A stretch of 64,000 nucleotides of DNA from Rhizobiales bacterium 2SD (lineage in GTDB: Bacteria; Pseudomonadota; Alphaproteobacteria; Rhizobiales; Beijerinckiaceae), in contig SCMY01000016.1 in assembly GCA_005502805.1 (NCBI GenBank), forward strand, positions 62,001 to 126,000. Direction: 5' to 3'. The notes beneath the pieces were generated by a model, which saw nothing but the letters and a program-made list of their open reading frames with translations, was not told the origin of the DNA and made no database searches. The position numbers and the translations under genes are program-made. Shown in pieces: positions 8,248 to 16,509 of this stretch (positions within the stretch are counted from its first letter, which is position 1; every line of letters starts with the position of its first letter).

Positions 8248-10976
8248 CGGAGGCCGGCCCCGTTGCCAGCCTCGCCGGAGTCACGCATCGCTACGGCAAG
8301 GTGGTCGCCCTCGATGCGCTGACGCTCGACATTCCCTCCGGCCGTATGATCGGCGTGATCGGCCCGGATGGCGTCGGCAAGTCGACCCTGCTCGCGCTGG
8401 TCGCCGGCGTCCGGATGATCCAGCAGGGCAGCGTCCGCGCGCTCGGCGGTGACCTCGCCGTCAGGGCCGAACGCGAGGCAAGGCGCGGGCGCATCGCCTA
8501 TATGCCGCAAGGGCTTGGGCGCAACCTCTATCCCACGCTCTCGGTCTTCGAGAATATCGATTTCCACGCGAGGCTGTTTGGGCAGGATGCCGCCGAGCGC
8601 CGCAGCCGCATCGACGAATTGCTCAAGGCGACGGGGCTCGACCCCTTCGAAGGGCGACCGGCGGCGAAGCTTTCGGGCGGCATGAAGCAGAAGCTCTCGC
8701 TCTGCTGTGCGCTGATCCACGATCCCGACCTGCTGATCCTCGACGAGCCGACCACCGGCGTCGATCCGCTCTCGCGCGGCCAGTTCTGGGACCTGATCGA
8801 TACGATCCGCGCCCGCAGGTCCGGCATGAGCGTTATCGTCGCCACCGCCTATATGGAGGAGGCCGAGCGCTTTGACTGGCTCGTCGCCATGGATGACGGC
8901 AAGGCGATTGCGACCGGCACGCCGGCCGAGCTGCGCGAGAAGGCAGGACAATCGACGCTGGAAGATGCCTTCGTCGCCTTGCTGCCGGAGGCCAAGCGTG
9001 CGCAGCACAAGCAAGTCGTGCTCCGGCCGCGCGCCGTGAGCGAGGACGCTACCCCCGCGATCGAGGCGGAAGGCCTGACCCGGCGCTTCGGCGATTTCGT
9101 TGCAGTCGACCATGTGAGCTTCCGCATCGGGCGGGGCGAGATCTTCGGCTTTCTCGGCTCGAACGGCTGCGGCAAGTCGACGACGATGAAGATGCTGACC
9201 GGCCTGCTGCCGGCGAGCGAAGGCACGGCAAAGCTCTTCGGCCAGCCGCTCGCGGCCGACGACATGGAGACGCGCCGCCATGTCGGCTACATGTCGCAGG
9301 CCTTCTCGCTCTATAGCGAGCTGACGGTCCGCCAGAACCTCGTGCTCCACGCCGAGCTCTACCATCTGCCGCCGGCCGATATCCCCGGCCGCATCGCCGA
9401 GCTCCTGACCCGCTTCGACCTCGCGGATGTCGCCGACGAGCGGCCCGACAGCCTGCCGCTCGGCATCCGCCAGCGCCTGCAGCTCGCCGTCGCTGTGCTG
9501 CACCGCCCGGCGATGCTGATCCTGGACGAGCCGACCTCGGGCGTCGATCCGATCGCGCGCGACGCCTTCTGGCGCACGCTGATCGATCTCTCGCGCGACG
9601 ACGGCGTCACCATCTTCCTATCGACCCATTTCATGAACGAGGCGGAGCGCTGTGACCGCATCTCCTTCATGCATGCCGGCAAGGTGCTCGCGGTCGGCAC
9701 GCCGCAGGAACTGGTGGAGAAGCGCGGCGCCGACACGCTGGAAGAGGCCTTCGTCGCCTATCTCAAGCAGGCCGCCGGCATCGAGGATGCAGCGGCGGAA
9801 CCGGCCGCCACGCCCGCCGCCGCTCTCCGGCCGGCAACACCGGCGCGCCGTTTCGACCCGCGCCGGCTCTGGGCCTGTGCTCGGCGGGAGACGATGGAGC
9901 TGCTGCGCGACCCGATCCGGCTGAGCTTCGCCTTCCTCGGGCCGGTGCTGCTGATGCTGGCCTTCGGCTTCGGCATCTCCTTCGATGTCGAGAATCTGAA
10001 ATTCGCGGCCTACGACCAGGACAACTCGATGGAGAGCCGGCAACTGGTCGAGGCCTTCTCCAGCTCGCGCTATTTCTCCGAGCAGGCGCCGATCCATTCC
10101 GCGGCCGAACTGGATCAAAGGCTAAGAAGCGGCGAGCTGCAGCTTGTCATCGAGATTCCGCCCTCGTTCGGTCGCGACCTGATGGCGGCCCGCACGCCGG
10201 AACTCTCGGTCTGGCTCGACGGCGCCATGCCGTTCCGGGCCGAGACGACGCGCGGCTATGTCACCGGGCTCTCGTCGCAATATGCTCAGGGCTTCGTGGC
10301 TTCTCAGGCCGCGTCGAGCCATATACCAGCGCCCGTCACAATCGAGACCCGCTTCCGCTACAATCAGGCCTTCAAGAGCGCCAATGCGATGGTGCCGAGC
10401 GTGATCATGCTGATGCTGATCCTGATCCCGGCGATCATGTCGGCGATCGGCGTGGTCCGCGAGAAGGAAACCGGCTCGATCGCCAATTTCCGCTCGACGC
10501 CGATCAGCCGCTTCGAGTTCCTGTTCGGCAAGCAATTGCCTTATATCGCGATCGCGATGGGCAGCTTCGTGATGCTGGTCCTCATCGCGCTGATCGTCTT
10601 CGCGGTGCCGATCAAGGGCTCGGCCTGGGTTCTGGGGCTGGCGACCCTGCTCTATGTCTCGGCGACGACCGGTTTCGGCCAGCTCATCTCCAGCTTCACG
10701 CGCACGCAGGTCGCGGCCGTCTTCGCCACAGCTATCCTGTCGATCATACCGGCGGTGAATTTCTCTGGCCTGATGGTGCCGGTCGCCTCGCTCTCGGGAG
10801 GTGGCCGCATTATCGGCATGAGCTTGCCGCCGGCCTGGTACCAGCCGGTCAGCGTCGGCGTCTTCACCAAGGGGCTGGGCGCGGCCGAGCTCTGGCCCAA
10901 TCTGCTGGCGCTCGGCGGCTTCTTTCTGCTTTTCCTCGTTGTCGCGCAGCTGGCGCTTCGCAAGCAGGAAGCCTGA
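8244..10976 (+). CDS. Fused ABC transporter: two ATPase domains plus ABC-2 permease (RbbA-like)
   Basis: The protein has 910 residues from ATG at 8244, which overlaps the HlyD stop by four bases. An upstream in-frame ATG at 8214 would cut deep into that gene and is less likely. Domain 1 (about residues 10-235) has Walker A GPDGVGKST, signature LSGGMKQ and Walker B LLILDEPTTGVDP. Domain 2 (about 275-500) has Walker A GSNGCGKST and Walker B MLILDEPTSGVDP. Its signature position reads LPLGIRQ instead of LSGGQ, as is common in this family. After a linker, an ABC-2 type permease with six helices occupies about 550-905. The layout and length match E. coli RbbA, which has also been linked to ribosomes. 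An exporter role is the simpler reading here. Confidence 0.9.
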   Translation: MTEAGPVASLAGVTHRYGKVVALDALTLDIPSGRMIGVIGPDGVGKSTLLALVAGVRMIQQGSVRALGGDLAVRAEREARRGRIAYMPQGLGRNLYPTLSVFENIDFHARLFGQDAAERRSRIDELLKATGLDPFEGRPAAKLSGGMKQKLSLCCALIHDPDLLILDEPTTGVDPLSRGQFWDLIDTIRARRSGMSVIVATAYMEEAERFDWLVAMDDGKAIATGTPAELREKAGQSTLEDAFVALLPEAKRAQHKQVVLRPRAVSEDATPAIEAEGLTRRFGDFVAVDHVSFRIGRGEIFGFLGSNGCGKSTTMKMLTGLLPASEGTAKLFGQPLAADDMETRRHVGYMSQAFSLYSELTVRQNLVLHAELYHLPPADIPGRIAELLTRFDLADVADERPDSLPLGIRQRLQLAVAVLHRPAMLILDEPTSGVDPIARDAFWRTLIDLSRDDGVTIFLSTHFMNEAERCDRISFMHAGKVLAVGTPQELVEKRGADTLEEAFVAYLKQAAGIEDAAAEPAATPAAALRPATPARRFDPRRLWACARRETMELLRDPIRLSFAFLGPVLLMLAFGFGISFDVENLKFAAYDQDNSMESRQLVEAFSSSRYFSEQAPIHSAAELDQRLRSGELQLVIEIPPSFGRDLMAARTPELSVWLDGAMPFRAETTRGYVTGLSSQYAQGFVASQAASSHIPAPVTIETRFRYNQAFKSANAMVPSVIMLMLILIPAIMSAIGVVREKETGSIANFRSTPISRFEFLFGKQLPYIAIAMGSFVMLVLIALIVFAVPIKGSAWVLGLATLLYVSATTGFGQLISSFTRTQVAAVFATAILSIIPAVNFSGLMVPVASLSGGGRIIGMSLPPAWYQPVSVGVFTKGLGAAELWPNLLALGGFFLLFLVVAQLALRKQEA

Positions 10977-10977
10977 G

Positions 10978-12111
10978 ATGGCCGCGCTCTTGATCCATCT
11001 CAAGAACATCCTGCGCCTGGTGGTGAAGGAATTGCGCAGCCTTAGGGCCGATCCGATCATGCTTGTATTGGTGGCCTATACCTTCACCATCGCCGTCTAT
11101 ACGGTTGCAACGGGTGTAAAACTGGAGGCGCGCGACCTTACCATCGGGATCGTTGACGAGGACCAGTCCGAGTTCTCGCGCAGCCTGCTCGGCGCCTTCG
11201 GCCCGCCGCTGTTCAAGGTCTCGAAACGCATCGCTGCCAATGAGATCGATGCCGAGATGAATTCCGGCCGTCTCGTCTTCGTGCTGGAAATCCCGCCCCG
11301 GTTCCAGGCGGACCTGCTGGCCGGGCGGCGGACGGCCGTGCAGCTCAATATCGACGCCACCGCGATGACCCAGGCCGGCAACGGCGCGGTCTATATCCAG
11401 CAGATCTTCGCGCAGGAGATCGCCAACCGGCAGGCCGGGCGCGAGACGACGACCTCTCTGCCGATCAACCTGGTGGTTCGGGCGCGCTTCAATCCCAATC
11501 TCGATTCCGGTTGGTTCAGCTCGGTGATGCAAGTGCTGAACAACGTCACCTTGCTGACCATCATCCTGACGGGCGCGGCGCTGATCCGCGAGCGCGAGCA
11601 GGGCACGGTCGAGCATCTCCTGGTGATGCCGATCACGCCGGTGGAGATCATGCTCGCCAAGATGACGGCGAACGCGCTGGTCATCCTGGTCGCTGCCGTG
11701 GCCTCGCTCGTCTTCGTGGTCGAATGGGCGCTGGGTGTGCCGATCGCCGGCTCGCTCCTGCTCTTCGTGCTGGGAGCGGCGATCTATGCTTTCGCGGTGG
11801 CGGCTCTTGGTATCCTGCTCGGTACGCTGGCGACGACGATGGGGCAGTTCGGCCTGCTCGCCATCCCGGTCTTCGTCGTCACGCAGCTGCTCTCCGGTGC
11901 GACGACGCCGATGGAAAGCATGCCGATCTGGCTGCAATGGATCATGCGGATCTTTTCGCCGACCCCGCATTTCGTCGCCTTTTCGCAAGGCGTGCTCTAT
12001 CGCGGCGCCGGGCTCGACGTGGTCTGGCCCGAGATCGTGAAGATCGTCGCGATCGGTGTCGCTTATTTCGCTGTCGCGCTCACCCGCTTCCGGAAGGTGA
12101 TCTTCGCGTGA
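10978..12111 (+). CDS. ABC-2 type permease (YhhJ-like), partner of the RbbA-like protein
   Basis: The protein has 377 residues and starts one base after the previous stop. A single N-terminal helix (VLVALVAYTF-like segment near residue 25) leads into a large periplasmic domain (about 50-170, with DEDQSEFSRSLL). Five helices from about residue 175 onward follow, with the ABC-2 family wording AALIREREQGTVEHLLVMPITPVEIMLAKM. It would pair with the permease half of the upstream fusion protein to form the transmembrane channel. Last gene of the three-gene operon, it faces the stress-protein gene tail to tail with 94 bases between, in which I see no convincing terminator. Confidence 0.9.
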   Translation: MAALLIHLKNILRLVVKELRSLRADPIMLVLVAYTFTIAVYTVATGVKLEARDLTIGIVDEDQSEFSRSLLGAFGPPLFKVSKRIAANEIDAEMNSGRLVFVLEIPPRFQADLLAGRRTAVQLNIDATAMTQAGNGAVYIQQIFAQEIANRQAGRETTTSLPINLVVRARFNPNLDSGWFSSVMQVLNNVTLLTIILTGAALIREREQGTVEHLLVMPITPVEIMLAKMTANALVILVAAVASLVFVVEWALGVPIAGSLLLFVLGAAIYAFAVAALGILLGTLATTMGQFGLLAIPVFVVTQLLSGATTPMESMPIWLQWIMRIFSPTPHFVAFSQGVLYRGAGLDVVWPEIVKIVAIGVAYFAVALTRFRKVIFA

Positions 12112-12205
12112 AGCCGCTTCGCGATGCACCTCAGGCAATACGACGGCCATGTCGGAAGGCCGCCGCCGAGAGAGAAGCGGGCAGGGGCCACCGGCTTCGG
12201 CTGGG

Positions 12206-13096
12206 CTAATGGGCGAGGAAAAGCGGGACAGGGGACAGGTCGAGCAAATCCGCAGTCACGCCGCCCAACACCCATTCCCTGAAGCGCGAATGGCCGTAGG
12301 CGCCTACAACGATCAGGTCTGCTGAAATTCTCCGTGCTTCGGCGAGGAGCGCGTCGGTTGGCGATGCCTCCGTGCTGAGGACGGTTGTCGTCGCCTCGAC
12401 GCCGTGCCTGGCGAGATGGGCGCTGATGTCGGCGAGGACTTCGGCGCCTCCCATCCGCCCATGGGCCTCCTCCCTGACGGTAACGATATGGACCTGTGTC
12501 GCCTGAGCGATCAGAGGCAGCGCCTCGGCGACGGCTCGGGCACTCTGCCGCGTATCGGTCCACCCGATCAGGACAGTCCTCATGGGAGAACACAATGTGA
12601 GCTTTGGCGGCAGCAGCAGGAGCCCTCTGCCTCCATCGAACATGACGCTCTCAATCATGGGGCGCCAGCGGCCATGGCCGTCATCGCGCGGACAGGTCGC
12701 GACGAAGAGGTCGTTCCAGCGCGCTTCACTGGCGACGGCCTGTTCGAGAAGTCCGGGGAATGCATCGAGCCGGCGCATCTCGTGCGCGGAATCGAGGCGC
12801 GCCAGACGTTGGCGAAGCCGCTTCTCGCTGACGTCCCCTTCCTTCGTCACGGCATCGACCAATTGGCCGATTGCAGAAATGCCGAAATCGCCGGCGAAGA
12901 GCGCAGGATCGGGCAGGAGGTTCGTCAATATCCCGGTCAGCCGAGCCGTGAAGTCCACGGCGAGTGCTTCGGCGTGAGCCAGTCGGGACTCGTCTTCCGG
13001 AGAACCATCGAGATGGACTGCAATGTCGCGATAGGTCGTGCCGCGAACGGCCTGTGCCTTCGCCACGGTGCTCGAGGAGAGAGTGATGTCGTTCAT
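12206..13096 (-). CDS. Universal stress protein with two UspA domains
   Basis: The protein has 296 residues from ATG at 13096 (GGAG seven bases upstream). The longer open frame to 13180 runs into the promoter. Two tandem UspA-type domains are visible: about residues 20-150 (YRDIAVHLDG...) and 160-296 (MRTVLIGWTDTRQSARA...). The second ends in IVVGAYGHSRFREWVLGGVT, the G-x2-G-x9-G pattern of ATP-binding family members. The first domain lacks this loop. Tandem Usp proteins are typical members of oxygen-limitation regulons. The gene has a FixK-type box centred 71 bases before its start, inside the duplicated control region. Confidence 0.9.
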   Translation of the reverse strand: MNDITLSSSTVAKAQAVRGTTYRDIAVHLDGSPEDESRLAHAEALAVDFTARLTGILTNLLPDPALFAGDFGISAIGQLVDAVTKEGDVSEKRLRQRLARLDSAHEMRRLDAFPGLLEQAVASEARWNDLFVATCPRDDGHGRWRPMIESVMFDGGRGLLLLPPKLTLCSPMRTVLIGWTDTRQSARAVAEALPLIAQATQVHIVTVREEAHGRMGGAEVLADISAHLARHGVEATTTVLSTEASPTDALLAEARRISADLIVVGAYGHSRFREWVLGGVTADLLDLSPVPLFLAH

Positions 13097-13160
13097 GCCA
13101 ATCTCCGTGTCGATCGCTGTTCCTGATGCGCCATCGAGCGACGGAAGCACGTCGACCACA

Positions 13161-13174
13161 TTGATTTTCGTCAA
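13161..13174 (-). promoter_or_regulatory. FNR/FixK-type box of usp
   Basis: TTGATTTTCGTCAA fits TTG[A/C]-N6-[T/G]CAA with one arm mismatch to the ideal FNR palindrome. Its centre is 71 bases from the usp start codon. Confidence 0.65.
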
Positions 13175-13198
13175 ACGCACGCCTGTTCTCTCGGGGCC

Positions 13199-13212
13199 TT
13201 GCGTTGAGTCAA
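13199..13212. promoter_or_regulatory. Second FNR/FixK-type box in duplicated region
   Basis: TTGCGTTGAGTCAA is identical to its counterpart at 2729-2742 (opposite strand) and lies at the same 38-bp distance from the first box. For usp it would be a distal site. Confidence 0.5.
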
Positions 13213-13244
13213 ATCCACCAGGACCAGTTCACGGGAGGCTGGTT

Positions 13245-14222
13245 TCATCTCGCCGGCCGCATCCCCAGCCCCCCGACGATGAGATCGTATTTCACGGCCG
13301 TCATCGCGAGGGCACGCGCCCAGTCGACAATGTCGTTCCAGGGATCGACGATCTTGGTTGTGGCGGACAGGAAGGTGACGACGGTAGCGATCTCGGTCTG
13401 CCCCCGAACCGCCAGCACACAGCCGATACCGAGGACCAGCAGACTACCCAGGGAGTAGGTCAGATTCATCAGGAAATTGAGAGCGAACTTGATTTCGAAG
13501 ACGCCGATATCGACCGCGAAGACCTCATCGAGCCGGCGGGCGCTCGATTCTGCTTTTGAGGCAGACAGGATTTCGTCGCCGAAGCAGCGCAGGAGACGAG
13601 TTCGCTGCGCCACGCGACGATTGATCGCCCGTTGCATCAAGGGCACGAACACGAATTGCGGCGCCAGGATCATGAGGCTGATCCCCATCATCCGGAGGTG
13701 GAGAAAGGCGAGATAGGCGAAGATGCTCGCCAGAAAGCCGATCTCGACGACGGGAAGGCTGAGGCTTGAGCCGGCGAAAGCGCCGATGTCGCCCGCTTCC
13801 GCCAGGATCATCGCAAGGCCTGTTCCATTCGTCAGGTCGGAACCCTCCTCACTCATGAATTCAAGCCGGTGCGTCACCACGAGCCGCAGGTCTCGGGTCG
13901 CGCACTCGCCGAGCCAGGCGCGGTAGACGTTCATCGCCAGCTTCGCCAAGCCGTATGCCAGGACGAGAGCGATTTGCAGCATGACCAGGGTTAGGATGGC
14001 ACTGATGCTGCCGACGTGGACAGTGGTGTCGATGATGCGCCGCTGCGTTTCGATCGGTGCGGTATTGAGCAGAAAAACAGCGACCGACAAGGCGCAGACC
14101 GCTGCCTGATGCCAACCACCGGACAGGAGCACGAACCGCAGAAACGAGGACGGCAGAATCGGGTTCTGCGCTTGCGGGTGAGGGGGCTCGGATATCGCGG
14201 CAACGAGCCTGGAGAGCTTCAT
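13245..14222 (-). CDS. ABC exporter-type transmembrane protein without ATPase domain
   Basis: The protein has 325 residues. The family signal is that of the type 1 ABC exporter membrane domain: about six hydrophobic helices, with QRRIIDTTV after the first and AWLGECATRDLRLVVTHRL after the third, the usual place of the first coupling region. It stops at residue 325, just where a nucleotide-binding domain would begin, and no ATPase gene follows. Either it is a truncated half-transporter or it works with an ATPase encoded elsewhere. Its ATG overlaps the stop of the deleted dehydrogenase by four bases, so both are read from one mRNA. The last codons coincide with the edge of the duplicated promoter segment, which suggests that recombination trimmed its 3' end. 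Confidence 0.7.
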   Translation of the reverse strand: MKLSRLVAAISEPPHPQAQNPILPSSFLRFVLLSGGWHQAAVCALSVAVFLLNTAPIETQRRIIDTTVHVGSISAILTLVMLQIALVLAYGLAKLAMNVYRAWLGECATRDLRLVVTHRLEFMSEEGSDLTNGTGLAMILAEAGDIGAFAGSSLSLPVVEIGFLASIFAYLAFLHLRMMGISLMILAPQFVFVPLMQRAINRRVAQRTRLLRCFGDEILSASKAESSARRLDEVFAVDIGVFEIKFALNFLMNLTYSLGSLLVLGIGCVLAVRGQTEIATVVTFLSATTKIVDPWNDIVDWARALAMTAVKYDLIVGGLGMRPAR

Positions 14223-14731
14223 GGCAGCGGAGCTGACGCGTCATGCAGCCGGGCAACGGACAGCAGTTCGAGGACGTCGGGTCGCGTAAGCTTGGCGACA
14301 GAAGCCAGATCGCCTTCATCCCAGAACGAGACACAGCCAAAGCTGGGAATGTCATTGATATGGACGGTGCGTCCGCCCTTCAGAGCGGCACGCTCTGCCA
14401 GCGGCACAAGCGCTCCGGCGAGTGCGACGATCGGCACGGCACCGAGCGGCACCGGGGTGTTGTCTTCAACGGTTCCAGCCGTGCGCACACCGAACGAGCG
14501 AGGATGGGCCTGCGCCGTTCGGTCGCCCGGGCAAATGAAGGCATGGACCGCGTGCCCCTGCCAGCGGCAGGTTGCAAGGATGTGAGCGGCTGCACCGAGG
14601 CCATCGCGACTCGCATCTCGGGTGCTGCTGTCACGTCGCCGGCTGCGCCATCCGATCGAAGCAGGTACGAGGTTGGGTGAGAGTTTCTCGACAAGCCCAC
14701 CGTTTGCAGCGTTCAGAGTTGTCGCCTTCAT
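14219..14731 (-). pseudogene. Zinc alcohol dehydrogenase with its catalytic domain deleted
   Basis: The 170-codon frame begins MKATTLNAANGGLVEKLSPN, which fits the first twenty residues of zinc-dependent alcohol dehydrogenases. It then jumps to SIGWRSRR...GLGAAAHILA, the start of the nucleotide-binding domain. It continues with FICPGDRTAQAHPRSFG and DIPSFGCVSFWDEGDLASVAKLTR, all recognisable family segments. About 150 residues containing both zinc sites are missing, and the C-terminal catalytic strand is cut short. The frame stays open through the deletion, so a small Rossmann-like protein could still be made, but not an active dehydrogenase. It keeps a FixK-type box 64 bases upstream and is coupled to the ABC membrane gene by an ATGA overlap. 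Confidence 0.75.
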
Positions 14732-15105
14732 GGGCCTCTCTCCCGATCTATGCCCACAAAAACCTAATCGGGCGAAGAGGGACCGGCTTTGACCAAGCTC
14801 AAGGCGCGCGTGATTGTCGAAGTGCATGCTTGCGAAGCTCTCAAAGGAAGAGCCATGCATTCCTCGCTACGAACCGGATGGGACCGGCGGCCAGCAGCAG
14901 TCTTGCAAAAGAAGGCGCTCGGCGTGGAGGCTTCTCAGCGACGCGCGCGAAGGGGCGCGGCGGATAAAATTCATCGACGGGTTCTCGCTCATCGCTTTGA
15001 CGGCGGCCAATCTCGATTGATCGAACCCCCGAAATCAGCTGCGTCGGATGCGGCCGCGAGCCGCACTGCGACGCGCAGGGAACCTATGTGACGCAAAGGT
15101 GAGAC
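14732..15105. other. Divergent intergenic region upstream of dehydrogenase remnant and pta-ack
   Basis: It holds a FixK-type box at 14789-14802 serving the minus-strand gene, and an imperfect one, TTGACGGCGGCCAA, at 14997-15010, about 102 bases before the pta start. An open frame on the plus strand (14789-15091) covers both boxes and has no recognisable domain, so I do not call it. Confidence 0.5.
14789..14802 (-). promoter_or_regulatory. FNR/FixK-type box of dehydrogenase remnant
   Basis: TTGACCAAGCTCAA fits TTG[A/C]-N6-[T/G]CAA, with its centre 64 bases upstream of the remnant's start codon. TAGGTT on the minus strand at 14767-14762 could be the -10 element. Confidence 0.55.
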
Positions 15106-16509
15106 GTGGACCAGGAGCTCCTCACGAACCGGACTTTCGACGAGGTCGCCATCGGCGAAAGCGCCTCGCTGGTCCGTGTCGTCCGCATCGATGATATCGA
15201 ACTGTTCGCTACCGTCTCGGGTGATGCAAATCCCGCCCATCTGGATGCGGCCTTCGCGGCTGGCGATCCGTTCGGGCATGTCGTAGCGCATGGGATGTGG
15301 ACCGCGGCGCTGGTCTCGGCGGTGCTCGGTACCAAGCTGCCCGGCCCCGGCACGATCTATCTCGGGCAGGATCTGCACTTCCTGAAGCCGGTCACCCCCG
15401 GCGATACCATCACAGTGACCGTCACGGTCCGGAGCAAGGAGGCCTCGAAGCGAACCGTCGTGCTGGATACGGTCTGCACCAATCAGCGGAGCGAGACGGT
15501 GCTGTCAGGGGCCGCAACGGTGAAGGCGCCTGGCCAGCGCGTTAGCTGGCCGCGCCTGCGTCTGCCCGAGGTCACACTGAAACATTCCGACCGCTACGAC
15601 AGCATCGTGGCGCAAGCTTGCGCACTGCCGTCCCTGAGCGCCGCGATCGTCCATCCCTGCTCGCCGGAAGCCATCCTCGCAGCGATCGAGGTTCGCGACG
15701 AAGGGCTGCTGCAGCCGATCCTCATCGGCCCGGAGGCCAAGATCCAGGCTGCCGCGGAGAAGGCCGGCGTCTCACTCGACGGGATCGCGATCGAGCCCGC
15801 CCCACATAGCCATGCCGCTGCCGCACGCGCTGTCGAGCTCGCGGTGGCGGGACGGGTTGCGACCCTCGTGAAAGGCAGCCTGCACACGGACGAACTACTG
15901 GGCGCCGTCGTCGCCCCCAACTCGGGCCTGATGACGGAGCGTCGCATCAGTCATGTCTACGCGATGAGCTTGCCGGCCTATCCTAAGCCGCTGATCGTGA
16001 CGGATGCAGCAGTCAATATCGTGCCGACGCTGATGCAGAAGCGCGATATCTGCCAGAACGCGATCGACATGCTGCATGTGCTCGGGCTGGAGGAGCCGCT
16101 GGTCGCGGTTCTCGCCGCAGTCGAGACCGTCAACGACCGGATGCCTTCGACGCTCGACGCCGCCGCGCTTACCGTGATGGCGGCGCGCGGCCAGATCACG
16201 GGGGCGAAGGTCGATGGTCCGCTCGCCTTCGATAATGCGATCAGCCCGGAGGCGGCGCGGACCAAGGGCATCGTCTCTCCGGTCGCCGGACAGGCTGACA
16301 TCCTGCTCGTGCCCGATCTGGAGGCTGGCAACATGCTCGCCAAGCAACTGATCTACTTTGCCAATGCTGATGCTGCAGGGCTCGTGCTCGGCGCGCGCGT
16401 GCCGATCATCCTGACGAGCCGGGCCGACTCTCTGAAAACCCGTATTGCCTCGGCCGCACTGGCGAAGCTCGTCGCCGCCCATCGCCGGCCCTTGACGGTG
16501 TCGGCATGA
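15106..16509 (+). CDS. Bifunctional MaoC-like hydratase / phosphate acetyl(butyryl)transferase
   Basis: The protein has 467 residues from a GTG at 15106 (AAGGTGAG just upstream). Residues about 8-140 are a MaoC/hotdog enoyl-CoA hydratase-like domain (SGDANPAHLDAAFAA, then HGMWTAALVSAVLGTKLPGPG). Residues about 165-465 are a phosphate acetyl/butyryl transferase domain (LIGPEAKI, ATLVKGSLHTDELLGAVV, AVNIVPTLMQKRDI). This fusion is a known alphaproteobacterial form of phosphotransacetylase. It would convert acetyl phosphate and CoA to acetyl-CoA and phosphate, or the reverse, and the hydratase part may handle crotonyl-type acyl-CoA. It overlaps acetate kinase by ATGA, so the two are translated together. 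Confidence 0.88.
   Translation: MDQELLTNRTFDEVAIGESASLVRVVRIDDIELFATVSGDANPAHLDAAFAAGDPFGHVVAHGMWTAALVSAVLGTKLPGPGTIYLGQDLHFLKPVTPGDTITVTVTVRSKEASKRTVVLDTVCTNQRSETVLSGAATVKAPGQRVSWPRLRLPEVTLKHSDRYDSIVAQACALPSLSAAIVHPCSPEAILAAIEVRDEGLLQPILIGPEAKIQAAAEKAGVSLDGIAIEPAPHSHAAAARAVELAVAGRVATLVKGSLHTDELLGAVVAPNSGLMTERRISHVYAMSLPAYPKPLIVTDAAVNIVPTLMQKRDICQNAIDMLHVLGLEEPLVAVLAAVETVNDRMPSTLDAAALTVMAARGQITGAKVDGPLAFDNAISPEAARTKGIVSPVAGQADILLVPDLEAGNMLAKQLIYFANADAAGLVLGARVPIILTSRADSLKTRIASAALAKLVAAHRRPLTVSA

Larger units (their letters stand above)
13151..13251. promoter_or_regulatory. Duplicated control region, copy 2 (usp promoter)
   Basis: This segment matches the dehydrogenase promoter (2691-2790, minus strand) at roughly 86 percent by eye, but points the other way relative to its neighbour gene. 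Here the perfect-type box is the one closest to usp. The far end of the copy runs into the last codons of the ABC transmembrane gene. Confidence 0.8.

Noticed and set aside
13038..13559. A plus-strand frame whose start resembles the N-terminal extension of the alcohol dehydrogenase
   Set aside because: The similarity comes from the duplicated promoter DNA. Substitutions show no third-position bias, so neither stretch is protein-coding.
14997..15010. A FixK-type box for the pta-ackA operon (TTGACGGCGGCCAA)
   Set aside because: The right half reads CCAA instead of TCAA or GCAA, and it is 102 bases from the start codon, not 64-71. I mention it only as a weak candidate.
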